Assembly: GCA_010672585.1 (NCBI GenBank)
Contig: JAAHGF010000005.1
Location: 1 to 64,000 of the forward strand
Source of the DNA: Okeania sp. SIO1I7
Lineage (GTDB): Bacteria; Cyanobacteriota; Cyanobacteriia; Cyanobacteriales; Microcoleaceae
Length of the DNA: 64,000 nucleotides
Direction of reading: 5' to 3'
Position 1 is the stretch's first letter. Each line of letters starts with the position of its first letter. Under the pieces are notes generated by a model. It searched no databases and was not told the DNA's origin. It worked only from the letters and a program-made list of their open reading frames with translations. This document shows positions 27,095 to 37,288 of the stretch, piece after piece. A program made the position numbers and the translations under genes.

Positions 27095-27463
27095 ATGCAA
27101 CAATCTCTGGAATTTTTAACAGCGGAGGAATCTGCTCAAGTTGATGCAGCGCTCCTAACTTCCAAAGACAAGTTTTCAACGCGACTGGCCATTTATTCAT
27201 TGAGGTGTCTGAAGCAAATAGCAGAGGAAACGGGTTTAGCTCCAGAAGAAATACCCTCAGAGCAAATAACTACTTGGATTCAAAAGGACGAGAATATTAA
27301 GGAACATTTAGATGTAGATGCTAACTTTGAGAGCTTTTTTACTAGGTTAGTCATCTCCTCGTTACGTCCTTTAAAAGAGGTTTCTCAAGAATTTGGCGTA
27401 CCACTTCAAGATTTGACAGTCCAACAGGTGGTTAAATGGTATGAGAAAGAGGGAATTCAATAA
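27095..27463 (+). CDS. Unrecognised small protein made of two similar halves
   Basis: From ATG 27095 the product is 122 aa; the frame stays open to a GTG at 26948 (171 aa), but the extra part is basic, low in similarity to anything and abuts a repeat. Two ~45-residue segments resemble each other: FSTRLAIYSLRCLKQIAEETGL..EEIPSEQITTWI and FFTRLVISSLRPLKEVSQEFGV..QDLTVQQVVKWY, suggesting an internal duplication of a small helical domain. No family recognised, no membrane segment, no neighbour that suggests a role. Confidence 0.62.
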   Translation: MQQSLEFLTAEESAQVDAALLTSKDKFSTRLAIYSLRCLKQIAEETGLAPEEIPSEQITTWIQKDENIKEHLDVDANFESFFTRLVISSLRPLKEVSQEFGVPLQDLTVQQVVKWYEKEGIQ

Positions 27464-27951
27464 TGAATAATGAATAATGGATAATGGATAATGGATAATT
27501 GATAATTGATAATTACCTTGATTTATCTGAATTTCTCCCCTGCTCCCCTACTCCCCTGCTCCCCTGCTCCCCTACTCCCCTGCTCCCCTACTCCTCCAGG
27601 GCTAATTCATTGCCTGGGGAGAATATTAATATGAAGTACATTTAATTGTGCAAATATACAAATATCTCCATCTCCCATCTCCCCATCCCCCCAAATTCCC
27701 CTCCTGGGAGGGGGAGGGGCTAGGGGTGGGTCCCCATCTCCCCATCCCCCCATCAATTTTTCGCTCGCGTGACAATAAATAGACCCTGCCCTGCTCCCCT
27801 TGGCCGAAAATTCAGAGATTAAAAAAAATTTGCTTAGGGGGTTGACATTTCTGAAAAAGATATTTATAGTAGTAAATGTAAGGAAAAGAAAGCGCCCAAT
27901 ACTTTAAACGGTTTAAGGCAAAAATAATTAATCTATATAATTATCAGCTTT
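27464..27951. other. Spacer with simple repeats and the 5S promoter
   Basis: Contains runs of 'ctcccctgctcccctactcc' and a hairpin around cccctcctgggagggg. No 23S rRNA sequence is present here. Confidence 0.6.
27842..27870 (+). promoter_or_regulatory. Strong sigma70-type promoter for the 5S rRNA gene
   Basis: TTGACA (27842-27847), 17-bp spacer, TATAGT (27865-27870), about 80 bases before the mature 5S start. It is the best consensus promoter I see in the window. Confidence 0.78.
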
Positions 27952-28069
27952 TCCTGGTGTCTATGACGTAGTGGACCCACTCCGATCCATCCCGAACTCG
28001 GAAGTTAAACACTACAGTGGCGAAGATACTCGGTGGGTAGCCGCCCGGTAAAATAGCGCGATGCCAGGT
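27952..28069 (+). rRNA. rrf: 5S ribosomal RNA, solitary
   Basis: About 118 nt. tcctggtgtctatgacgtag pairs at its outer end with gatgccagg; the inner loops include the conserved ccgatccatcccgaactcgg and aagttaaacactacagtggc. No 23S gene lies upstream, and the gene has its own promoter and terminator. Confidence 0.93.
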
Positions 28070-28078
28070 TAAATATAA

Positions 28079-28120
28079 ACAAAGGTTCTCTTAACGATAC
28101 GAGGGAGCCTTTGTTTTTTT
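28079..28120 (+). terminator. Rho-independent terminator of the 5S unit
   Basis: Stem acaaaggttctc / gagggagcctttgt followed by seven T, 10 bases after the 5S 3' end. Confidence 0.85.
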
Positions 28121-28194
28121 AGTGAATTTATTTAATTTATAGCGGTTTTCAGCTAGATGAAGTACAGGGTAGGTTCAACAATTAATAATTATTG

Positions 28195-28623
28195 CTCTGC
28201 TGATTAACTATCAAAGTATTGAAATATAAAGGTTTCAGCCTTATTAGCTTGAAAAAAAGTGCCAGCTTTTCGGTCAAGAAAGCTCAAAAAACTAGCATTT
28301 TGTGCAAGAGTTGGGCAGAAAAATTAAGGGACAATTCTTCCAACTACATCCTCTGTAATTCCTATTTCTCCTGACTCGTTCCTCCTGAGTTCCCCTCCTG
28401 GGAGGGGTGAGGGTAGGAGACAGGAGACAGGAGACAGGAGAAAAGGGAATGAGGGAGGAGGTAGGAGCTAGGTTTTGTAAGAATGATTTTTCTGCCCAAC
28501 TATTATGCGCCTAAAATACGCTCCTTTTTGAGCGTGAAGAGCTGAAAAATTTGCACTTTTTTCGAGTCCAAAAAGGCTAAAATCTTTATCTGTAAATACT
28601 TTTAGATTTAATCAGCAAACCCT
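28195..28623. repeat. Family A MITE, long palindromic copy
   Basis: Both arms carry the subterminal family sequence in opposite orientation (gttgggcagaaaaattaaggg near 28310 and tttttctgcccaact near 28487), so the copy is an imperfect inverted pair. The right end is aatcagcaaaccct. Fills most of the 5S-TerB spacer; no gene here. Confidence 0.65.
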
Positions 28624-28745
28624 GAAACGCCTGTACTGTCATAAAACTGTCATCAAGATGTTGAAATAATGATAAACACAAATTAGATTGATTATAGTTA
28701 TGATACTATCCTGAAGACTAATCTTATTTCTCATTACTAATAACT

Positions 28746-29237
28746 ATGAGCAATTTATCTGGAAAAAAAGTAGAATTTCCTGAATTTTATCAACAGACAT
28801 ATGGTTTATCCTATGCAGATGAAATAGCTACTCTTAAATATGGCTATGCGATGTTGACTATTGCTGGAGCAGATGGAGAAGTAAGCGTTGCAGAAATGAA
28901 TTGGTTGATAAATCATCAACGTTCTATAAATGTGCCAGAAGAAATTATTGAGGCATACAAAGTATTTGACTATAAAAATGCTAACTTGGAAGAGCTAGTT
29001 CCTGATATTAATAGATGTGATGTGCCTTTTAGTGTTCCTAGGACATTAATTTTTGATGCCATTCAAATGTGTAGAGCAGATTCAGAATTCGCCACTCAAG
29101 AACAAATGGCAGTCAAAAAAGCAGCTAAACTTTTAGGAGTTCCTGATGATATTGTATTAGCTCTAAACCGTCTGGTGGATCAAGAAGAAAGCCTAAATGC
29201 TATGCGGAGGGCATTGCTGGAGACAGAGAGATTATAA
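28746..29237 (+). CDS. TerB-like (tellurite resistance TerB family) protein
   Basis: 163 aa, all-helical and acidic. KYGYAMLTIAGADGEVSVAEMNWLIN is the TerB-type acidic metal-binding motif (ADGEVS.AE), and a second copy-like part lies near IFDAIQMCRADSEFATQEQMAVKKAAKLLGV. Family members are small cytoplasmic proteins linked to stress and metal response; the exact role is unknown. Monocistronic, ATG start. Confidence 0.75.
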   Translation: MSNLSGKKVEFPEFYQQTYGLSYADEIATLKYGYAMLTIAGADGEVSVAEMNWLINHQRSINVPEEIIEAYKVFDYKNANLEELVPDINRCDVPFSVPRTLIFDAIQMCRADSEFATQEQMAVKKAAKLLGVPDDIVLALNRLVDQEESLNAMRRALLETERL

Positions 29238-29584
29238 TTATAGTCGGAATTCACCTAATATATTCTACTAAGAACTTGGATTTACACAAAATTATTAATA
29301 TGTCAGTGTAAACCAACTTTCTTTAGAAAAAATTATGAAATCTAATTATACCACCAAAAATAATATTAGACAATAGACATCAATTATTCGGTAAATATAC
29401 AGACAAAATTGCAGATATGTCGGTGCAACTGCTTGATACTCTTGTATAAATCCAAGGGTGAATATCTATAGAAAATTTAGTTTTTTCGGGCTTTTAAACC
29501 TTATCTCCTAGATAACTAAAGCCTTCTTGCTTCTTCCTGACCCTTACTTTTTTTTTCCTTCTTCCTTCTTGCTTCTTCCTTTTT
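29238..29584. other. Convergent spacer, no gene
   Basis: AT-rich, ending in a pyrimidine tract (cttcttgcttcttcc). No repeat element with clear ends was found. Confidence 0.5.
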
Positions 29585-30613
29585 CTACTTTGAAATAAAA
29601 TGTACCCAAAAACTCCCATCTGGCATACAAACATTCCGAATTAATCGATAAGAATAATGTAAATAAGCACCACTTAGGTCAGTGCGATATCCAGTAGAAA
29701 ACCATTCGCCATAGGGGTCATGGATAAATAATCCTTCATTATCAAAACCAACACCGACAATCAGATGACCAAAAGCAGTAAAATAACTATGTACAGCCAC
29801 AGGATTTCCTGCTATTAGCCAATCTTTAACTTCTTCAATAGTAGCATTAGTTTTAACATTATCTCTACATCCATAATCTCTCACAATCCTAGCTAGATGA
29901 TCTGGACTATGACGACTGTAACCTTGATTTAAAGCATATTCATAAAGTTCATCTTCAAATTGACCATAATTAGACCTTCGATTAGCCTGCAAAAACTCTA
30001 AACAGGAGGCGATAGAAGTAATATTACATAAACCTGTAGGATTATACCAATCATCTAGTTTTGATTTGTAGGGAACCTTAATTCTAACAGTATCTGGTTT
30101 AAGCTTGGGATGCACAACTTGATTATTTTCTAAAATTTCAATATGTTTTTCATGAATATACCAAACTCCTAAACTATTGTGCTTATTATTCCGAAAAGCA
30201 ATTCGGAAGTGGTTTCTAACTGGAACATAAGCCAAAAGTTGAAATTCTTGATTGGCCGGAATCTGGTGTTTTTCTGACTCAGTTAATTGAGAAGATTGAA
30301 GGGGTCTAGACTTAAGAATAGTATCTTTTTTAGTTTTGAGGATAATTGGGGCTGCCGGAATATTTGCTTCCTTGGCCTCGAATAACTTTTTCGTAGTTTT
30401 CTCACCTAAATATCCAGCCTCACCACTTTTTTGATCCACTTGAAACCGATGAAGTGCTGCTGTAGTTAATGGGCCAAATATGCCATCCACTGGAGGGTTA
30501 AGCATATTTAGGTCAATGAGTATGGCCTGAATCTCGCGAGTGAGGTGCTCATCATCGGCGAGGGTTTTGACATCGTATTTAAGGTCTGTCCCCAGAAAGT
30601 CTTTGAGTTCCAT
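29585..30613 (-). CDS. Peptidoglycan-binding plus C39-like cysteine peptidase domain protein
   Basis: 342 aa. Residues about 20-80 form a PG_binding_1 domain (LTREIQAILIDLNML..VDGIFGPLTTAALHRFQ). Residues about 190-340 resemble Peptidase_C39_2: the candidate catalytic Cys in TGLCNITSIASCLEF, His in FGHLIVGVGFD and Asp in IHDPYGEW. There is no signal peptide, which is odd for a wall-binding enzyme. It may act on peptides or peptidoglycan cross-links; the substrate is unknown. Lone gene, convergent with the TerB-like gene. Confidence 0.82.
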   Translation of the reverse strand: MELKDFLGTDLKYDVKTLADDEHLTREIQAILIDLNMLNPPVDGIFGPLTTAALHRFQVDQKSGEAGYLGEKTTKKLFEAKEANIPAAPIILKTKKDTILKSRPLQSSQLTESEKHQIPANQEFQLLAYVPVRNHFRIAFRNNKHNSLGVWYIHEKHIEILENNQVVHPKLKPDTVRIKVPYKSKLDDWYNPTGLCNITSIASCLEFLQANRRSNYGQFEDELYEYALNQGYSRHSPDHLARIVRDYGCRDNVKTNATIEEVKDWLIAGNPVAVHSYFTAFGHLIVGVGFDNEGLFIHDPYGEWFSTGYRTDLSGAYLHYSYRLIRNVCMPDGSFWVHFISK

Positions 30614-31024
30614 GCTAGGTTAATGATCACTAGGAAATAGCTAATCAGCAGCATAGTATACTCTGACTCTAGACTCAACTCGGAAATGGGACACTTTTGA
30701 GAAAGAGTTGGGCAATGGGGAGACAGAATTAATTATTGGAGGGAGCTAAAGGGAAGTTGCTACCTCTTAGGTAACTAGACCTTCACGCACGGGAGCAAGA
30801 TGCTCCCACTGGCCAACAACTGAATCTTGACAGACTACTACTTTTGATTGCTCGGTGCGTTAAGGCGAACATATTCAATTTAGCAAAATAGTATCGGAAT
30901 AGTTATTGCCATTTATTTAATCTTCTATATTTGCAAGCATCCAGATATCTATAACCCCTCTCCGAGAATTTATGCAAATTTAAATAGAAAAAATAAAAAT
31001 TGTCCAAAAAATCATGATTTTTAT
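30614..31024. other. Spacer upstream of the C39-like gene
   Basis: No gene recognised. Contains 'acgcacgggagcaagatgctccc' near 30784 and AT-rich sequence up to the IS605-derived unit. Confidence 0.45.
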
Positions 31025-31284
31025 CTCAACGTTGGTTGAAGACCCGCGCTCTCCCGAAGGGGAGCGTCGTATGGGAAAACCAATCAATAAGAGCGGTTTT
31101 TACACATAGTATGCTATAGTAAACAAATCTAGGCTGCTGGGCTAGCAGTGTCAGTCTGTGGAGCGACTGTAAGACCGAAAAGAGGCTCGACCTTGGAGGC
31201 TGGTGCATTGAAGCAGAAAGGCCTAATCAGCGATGGTTAGGAATCCCGCGCTGTACCGTCAGGTCAGCGTCGGGAGGATGTCAA
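31025..31284 (+). mobile_element. IS200/IS605-derived unit 3 without transposase
   Basis: Starts ctcaacgttgg after TTTAT (31020-31024) and ends gggaggatgtcaa. It shares atgggaaaaccaatcaat, ggctgctgggctagcagtgt and the TnpB-tail reading (SVCGATVRPKRGS, EAGALKQK) with units 1 and 2, but the left hairpin is shorter (cgctctcccgaaggggagcg). Confidence 0.72.
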
Positions 31285-31301
31285 TGAGCCAGATAACTTA
31301 T

Positions 31302-31440
31302 GTAACTATTGGACAATAGATAAATCAAACATCAATCTCCCGAAACTCAGCGATCGCTTTCCCCTGACTGTATCTAAACTCAAAATAACTATTGGACAAT
31401 AGATAAATCAAACATCAATCCCCTGAAAGTGAGCGATCGC
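31302..31440. repeat. Two direct copies of an 85-bp unit
   Basis: aactattggacaatag followed by ataaatcaaacatcaatc and a HIP1 site (gcgatcgctt) occurs at about 31304 and 31387. The palindrome attggacaat also appears near 37650 and 59935. Confidence 0.65.
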
Positions 31441-31523
31441 TTGAGTAAGGGACTAGCAAAAAAATAGCTTACCAGATCGTCTTTTGTGTAACAAAGCCAT
31501 TATTAATTATTAATTGTTGAAAC

Positions 31524-32822
31524 CTACTTAGGTCGAAACGCTACTACTCCATAAGCATCAACAGATAAATATTTTGATGCCGCCTGTTGAATATCTGACG
31601 AGTCAAGTGCTTGAATATGTTGAGGATAACTGAGTGCTGGTGCTAAGTCTCCCACTATTGAGTGATAGTAACCATATAAATTAGCTCGATCGCTTGGTGT
31701 CTCGTTGGCAAAAACAAATCTGTTGGCGACTAATGTCCTAATACGTTTAATTTCTGTTTCTGTCACTGACTCTTGTTGGATAGTATGTATGTGGTGAGCG
31801 ATCGCTGCTTCTACTTCAGATAAATTTTCTTCTGGCAACCTAGCGGATATATAGAAAACTCCTTGATGACGATGACTCATATTACTCACACCAATAGAAT
31901 AAACCAAACCTCGTTCTTCCCGTAAGTCACGCACTAGGCGAGATGTTTTTCCCCGACTCAAAATAGTTGCCAGTACATCTAAGGTATAAGTTTCATGTAA
32001 TTGAGTTAACCCCGGTACTCGCCAAAGCATGATTAACCTTGCTTGTTGAAGAGCTTCGTCAACTACTTCATGGCGAACTATTTTTGTAAAAGGTGGTTCT
32101 GGGGTTAAATTATTTGTGGGTGGTAGTGGAGGTATTTCTGGAATATTTTGGCTGTTTTCAGCTTCGGTAAATGAGCTAGCAACGATATCAATTAATTCTT
32201 CTACTGGTAAATTTCCGACTACAGTAGCAGTCATGGAAGTAGGTTGATACCAGGTATGGTGAAAGTCGCGCATTTGTTGGGGTTGCAGTTGAGAAATAAT
32301 TTTAGCAGGACCTAATACCGGACGACGATAGGGTAATTTTTCAAAGGCGGTTTCAATAGCTTTTCGGTAACAACGACGGTTAAGGTTATCATCTGAGCGC
32401 CGAATTTCTTCTAGTACAACATACCGCTCTCTTTCAAAAGAGTCATCAGTAATACTGGCATTGAGGAGTACTTCCCACTGCAAAGGTGCTAATTTGGCAA
32501 AGTCTTTAGGAGCAGTGGTAATGTAAAAGTGGGTGTAGTCTTGGCTAGTGGCGGCGTTCATTACCGCACCTTGTTGTTCCACTAAGCGTTCAAATTCACC
32601 ACCAGGGAGTTTGGGAGTGCCTTTGAAAATTAGATGCTCAAGAAAATGGGCCATGCCATTAATTGTTTCAGACTCAACTGCAGAGCCAACGTTTAGCCAA
32701 ATATTGAGATTAACTGCTTCAACTGGTAGGTGTTCGGCAATGATAGTAAGTCCATTTGGTAGTTGGTGGATAGTAGGGGTGTTTAGAGATTCGAGGGTTG
32801 GTTGGACTAGGGTTGAGGTCAT
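31524..32822 (-). CDS. M16-family zinc peptidase (processing-peptidase-like)
   Basis: About 432 aa. HFLEH (59-63) is the inverted zinc motif of M16 peptidases, with the distal Glu in the following helix region (ERERYVVLEEIRRSDDN). The substrate-binding RGL/F-type block (LREERGLVYSIGV) is present. Such proteins degrade peptides or process precursors. I choose ATG 32820-32822 (MTSTLVQ, the usual family start) over 32870, because the additional codons derive from a repeat (cttttctggagatgtc) present elsewhere. Monocistronic. Confidence 0.9.
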   Translation of the reverse strand: MTSTLVQPTLESLNTPTIHQLPNGLTIIAEHLPVEAVNLNIWLNVGSAVESETINGMAHFLEHLIFKGTPKLPGGEFERLVEQQGAVMNAATSQDYTHFYITTAPKDFAKLAPLQWEVLLNASITDDSFERERYVVLEEIRRSDDNLNRRCYRKAIETAFEKLPYRRPVLGPAKIISQLQPQQMRDFHHTWYQPTSMTATVVGNLPVEELIDIVASSFTEAENSQNIPEIPPLPPTNNLTPEPPFTKIVRHEVVDEALQQARLIMLWRVPGLTQLHETYTLDVLATILSRGKTSRLVRDLREERGLVYSIGVSNMSHRHQGVFYISARLPEENLSEVEAAIAHHIHTIQQESVTETEIKRIRTLVANRFVFANETPSDRANLYGYYHSIVGDLAPALSYPQHIQALDSSDIQQAASKYLSVDAYGVVAFRPK

Positions 32823-33541
32823 TCTTGATTTTTTCTGTGGTTTACCTTTCTCAATATATATATTAGACATCTCCAGAAAAGAGGGAACAGGGAATAGGGA
32901 ATAGGAAACAGGGAGAAATAATTAAGGACTTACGCATGAACGCTATTGGTAGGGTGTGTTAGTGGTAGCTTCAAGAATTTAGAATTTAGAATTTAGAATT
33001 TAGAATTACCTCTCCTTTAAATACGGATAGGATTGAATCAAAGGAAAATTTTTCTTCTCTTGGTCGATTGGATATGGTTAGGAAACCCATCCATCCCACC
33101 CTACGGGAAACTGCGCTAACGACCACTTTTTATCCTCTTAAAAGAGGAGGCTTTCAACCACAATTTTTCGGTAACGCACAAAGCACTATATATATTGAAA
33201 TGCCTAAGTCCTGGCAAATTTTTGGCGATTTTAGTTGATTTTTATAGCAGAAGGAAGAAGGAAGAGGCAAGAAGGAAAAATATTGCTTTGTCTTAGTTTT
33301 AGGCTTTTGATCTTTCATTGTCCCTACCTACTCTCCCTACTCCTTACAAGGAATCAACGATTCCTATTGACCACTATAATTTTCTTCTTACTTTGAACTT
33401 TTAACTTTGAACTTTTAACTTTCTTCGTTGATTCCTATTGACCAATATATTTTTCTTCTTACTTTTAACTTTTGACTTTTGACTTTTGACTTTCTTCTGC
33501 CTTTCTTCCACCAAGGTATAAGTATTCAAGCGGATATGATA
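32823..33541. other. Spacer with nested MITEs
   Basis: Holds a family F element (32925-33212) into which a family C element (about 32970-33174) has inserted. Next come two ~70-bp direct repeats around gattcctattgaccaatat-like sequence (33350-33480) and the right end of a family B MITE (attcaagcggatatgatat, to 33542). No gene. Confidence 0.65.
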
Positions 33542-35050
33542 TTACAACCAAATATTAGGAAATATTGATTTCCCTATCTCTCTGACAGACTTATTAATTG
33601 TCCTGGCAAATTGAATATGCTCTTCATCTTTTTCTACGGGAATAATATTAGCTTTCTGTCCTAATTTAAACTTATCTACTACTAAGTTAGCTGCTTCTAA
33701 ACCTGTTACATAAGCTTTTTCCTGAGACCATGAACCGTGACGGTTAACAATCCAATCTCCGCTCATAAATACATTCTCAAAACTTGTTTTAGCAGGGAGT
33801 AAATACTGATAACTACCAGGAAAAAAGTGAGTGACTGCTTCTCTAACTCTAACGACACTTTGGTCAATAATTTCTGCTTCTATAAATTCTGGAATACAAG
33901 TTGCTAAATATGTCTGTACCATTTTAATAATTTCTCGATCGCTCAAAGGTAAAAACTGATTAGCATGATAAAAATCTACTTCTACAACTGTTCCTGGTTC
34001 ATGGTGGAATTCATCATGTAAAGCATTCAAATCAAAAAACGTCCAACCTGTAGTTGTATCAAATCCAAAACAAGCATTAGAAGCACGAGGAATTGAAATT
34101 TTTCGGTCGAACCATAATCTGGTTCCTAATACATCAACTCCACCTAAATTATTAATATTCCTAAATTCTTGACGACTTTGCAGAGCCTCACTCCCTGCCA
34201 TAATCTTTTTCATTCCACTAATACCAACAGCAAAAATTACCGCATCTGCTTCAAATATTTGGTCTTCACAAACAACCTTTGTTGCTTTGCTATTATCATC
34301 AACAATTAGGTCAGTAACTCGCTGTTTTGTCAGAACTTTTCCACCTAGATTTTCGATGTTTTCTACCCAAGGTTTAAATATCATTTCTCCTACAGTTCCC
34401 CGACACCAAACTACATCAAAATCTGGTTGATGAGCTAGGATAAAATAATATAACATTCCCAATGCAGCAGCAGCCGAACATTGTTCTCCCGGAGCAAATA
34501 AACCAACTAATAACATGGCGTTAAAAGCATCATCATATAATCTTTTAGTCACGCCATATTGTTTGAATAATTCTCTCGCTGTTACTGAGTCATATCTTCG
34601 CCAAGCTTCATCAGAATTATCAAAATCTATCACAGAATAAAGCAGTGGGAGAGCAGAAAGGCGATCGCTTAAAGGCAACCGTTTAAATTGAGTATAAATA
34701 AAAGTACCAAGAGGCGTTGGTAAAGGTGGTAAATCTTGAAAAATAGGTGATTCTACCTCTAACCCAGCAGGAGAATATTGAGCTGAACGAGTCCAGGGAG
34801 TGAATGGATCAAGGTTTAACTTCTTGACAAGAGAAAATATGTTATGGTAAGGATACCAAAAACCATGTATGCCCACTTCTACGGAACGGCCTCCGGGAGT
34901 TTTCCAGCCAGCGACTAAACCACCGGGATAAGGGCCAGCTTCTAGGAGTGTAACGTCATAGCCGTTTTTGGCTAGGTGGTGAGTGGCTCCTAAACCAGCC
35001 CAACCAGCACCAACTACTACTATCTTTGGAGTTTTAATTTCTGTTGTCAT
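33542..35050 (-). CDS. FAD-dependent oxidoreductase, carotene-desaturase-like
   Basis: 502 aa. N-terminal dinucleotide-binding fold VVVGAGWAGLGATHHLAKNGYDVTLLEAG (GxGxxG at 14-19) and a C-terminal FAD block (NVFMSGDWIVNRHGSWSQEKAYVTGLEAANLV). Middle segments (PGGRSVEVGIHGFWYPYHNIF, FAPGEQCSAAAALGML) match the phytoene/zeta-carotene-desaturase-related flavoproteins. It probably oxidises an isoprenoid, but it is not clearly CrtP or CrtQ. The stop codon abuts a family B MITE end. Confidence 0.85.
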   Translation of the reverse strand: MTTEIKTPKIVVVGAGWAGLGATHHLAKNGYDVTLLEAGPYPGGLVAGWKTPGGRSVEVGIHGFWYPYHNIFSLVKKLNLDPFTPWTRSAQYSPAGLEVESPIFQDLPPLPTPLGTFIYTQFKRLPLSDRLSALPLLYSVIDFDNSDEAWRRYDSVTARELFKQYGVTKRLYDDAFNAMLLVGLFAPGEQCSAAAALGMLYYFILAHQPDFDVVWCRGTVGEMIFKPWVENIENLGGKVLTKQRVTDLIVDDNSKATKVVCEDQIFEADAVIFAVGISGMKKIMAGSEALQSRQEFRNINNLGGVDVLGTRLWFDRKISIPRASNACFGFDTTTGWTFFDLNALHDEFHHEPGTVVEVDFYHANQFLPLSDREIIKMVQTYLATCIPEFIEAEIIDQSVVRVREAVTHFFPGSYQYLLPAKTSFENVFMSGDWIVNRHGSWSQEKAYVTGLEAANLVVDKFKLGQKANIIPVEKDEEHIQFARTINKSVREIGKSIFPNIWL

Positions 35051-35859
35051 ACTACTTTTTTTTAAGTCAAAAATTCAGTAATGTTTGTGGATTTTCTCAA
35101 GCCAATTTTCAGGCAAGTTTCCCAATTTTCTTCTAATTTGCTTAATTTTCTAGTAGTTGTCAAGGCTGTGCATAGATAATATTTTGAAAGAGAAAGGATA
35201 TGAGAAGAGATTTCAATAATTGATAATTGATAATGAATAATTGATAATTACCTCTCTCTAAAAGCAAGAGGATTGATGCGGTAGGGAATTTTTTTTCTTG
35301 TTTTTCCTTTAAAATAGAGGCTTTCAAGCTTAATTATTCGGTAAAAGTATTAGTTATAAATATCTTAAGATTTAATCTCTAAAATAAAAAGTTTTCCTAT
35401 GTCATTAAGATATTCAATTTTTTTAAGTAAAAAAATTAATTGTACTAATTACCAATTCACTTAAAAAATGTCACAAACAGTTGTTCAACAATGAATAATG
35501 AATAATGAATAATTAATAATTACCTCTTCTTTTCAAGGAGAAGATTGACTAATAATAAAAATTTTTCTTCTCTTGATCGATTGGATATGGTTAGGAAACC
35601 CATCCATCCCACCCTACGGGACGCTGCGCTAACGACCGCTTATTATCCCCTTAAAAGAGGAGGCTTTAAACCACAATTTTTCGGTAACTGATGAAGTCAA
35701 ATAATAAGCTGAAATTACTGTATAATGAAAGTTTTAAGTTCCATTAATATCACTTCTGATTTCTAATTTTTGACTTTAGTGAAATGGTATAACTTCCCTC
35801 TGGAAAACCTTCTATTTAATTAATAATTTCTAACCTCAAATATGCGAACTCTATCAGAG
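35051..35859. other. Spacer with two family C MITEs
   Basis: Family C copies at 35212-35344 and 35490-35686. The second has the core cttgatcgattggatatgg...catcccaccctacggg. No gene. Confidence 0.6.
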
Positions 35860-36711
35860 AATGTGGAAAGAGTTCGAGTCGCTATAATCGGAGACTTAGG
35901 GGTGAGATGAATTTCAACCAGCTAATTAACTGAGCGATCACGAAACAAATTTTGTGTGATAATTAAATAGTATTTAGTTAGAAGTTGAATAACAAAGTTG
36001 ATTACTTTAACTTACCAGTACAAGCTGAAACTAACTCAGCATCAAGAGGCAGAAATTAATCACATTCTTGATGTCTGTAAAAGTGTATATAACTATGCCT
36101 TAAGAGAACGAAAAGACTGGTTAAATTCGATAAAATCATCAATTAGTAGTTGTTCAATTATTTCTGAGTATATTATTCCTGCTGATGCCCTTTGTCCTAA
36201 TTACAATCATCAAGCAAAAAACTTAACAATAGCTAAGAAAACTAATCCTAGATTAAAATCAGTAAATGCTCAGGTTTTACAACAAACTTTAAAACAATTA
36301 GACAGGGCATTTTCTGAGATGAAAAGTTTAGGCAAAAGCTTTCCTAGATTCAAGAATAGGATGAGGAGTTTTGTCTTTTCTGCCATGCTGAAAAATTGTC
36401 TGGGTTGCGGTAGATTCAAGTTACCTCAATTGGGGTGAGTTAAATTAAAACAAAGCAGGCCATGCCAAGAATAAATGGTGGCTAAACAAGCCAGGATAGT
36501 CAAAAAAGCTAGTGGTTATTATCTGATGATTACCTTTACTTCATCAGAATTAGTTCCAGATAATCCAGTAGGTGAAAGGTCATTAGGCATTGATGCAGGA
36601 ATAGAATATTTTGTAGCTACTTCCACTGGAAAGTTAATCAAATCTCCTAAGTTTTTATTGAGTTCACTGCGCGAGCTGAAAGCGAAGCTCCTCCGGAGGA
36701 GGCAATTGGTT

Positions 36712-36872
36712 TCAATAATTGATAATTGATAATGGATAATTGATAATTACCTCTCCCTAAAAGGAAGAGGATTGAATAAAAGGAAAATTTTTTCTTGTTT
36801 CCCCTTGAAAGGGGAGGCTTTAAACCTAAATTATTTAATTATTTAATTATTTAATTATTAATTCTTCGGTAA
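36712..36872. repeat. Family C MITE inside tnpB, first insertion
   Basis: ttcaataattgataattg ... attcttcggtaa, with gaagaggattgaataaaagg and ccccttgaaaggggaggc inside. It interrupts the codons between the RRRQ and KIRGSNNW parts of TnpB. Confidence 0.8.
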
Positions 36873-37140
36873 AGAGGACTTAAGAAGAAAATCAGAGGCT
36901 CAAATAACTGGTTAAAACTCCAGAATAAAATAGCTATACTACATGAAAAAATAGCTAATACTAGATGTGATTTGCATTTAAAACTAGCTCATCAACTTTG
37001 CGATTTTAAAGACAATATTTTTGTTGAAGATATGAATTTTAAATCTTGGTCTCAAGGTATTGTTAGAAAACAATCCTTGGATTCTGGAATTGGTCAGTTT
37101 ATCAATGAAATATTGCCTTATGTGTGCTGAAAACGAGTTC

Positions 37141-37288
37141 ATTAATTGATAATGGATAATTGATAATTACCTCTGGTTAAAACCGTTACGGAATTGAATA
37201 TAAGGAAATATTATTTCTTTTTTTTCCCCGATCAAGGGGAGGCTTTAAACCTGAATTATTTAATTATTAATTATTAATTATTCGGTAA
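37141..37288. repeat. Family C MITE inside tnpB, second insertion
   Basis: attaattgataatggataattg ends and ttattcggtaa, with ggaattgaatataagg and gatcaaggggaggc inside. It interrupts TnpB between LPYVC*KRV and YYSKVDNNYTSQE. Confidence 0.8.
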
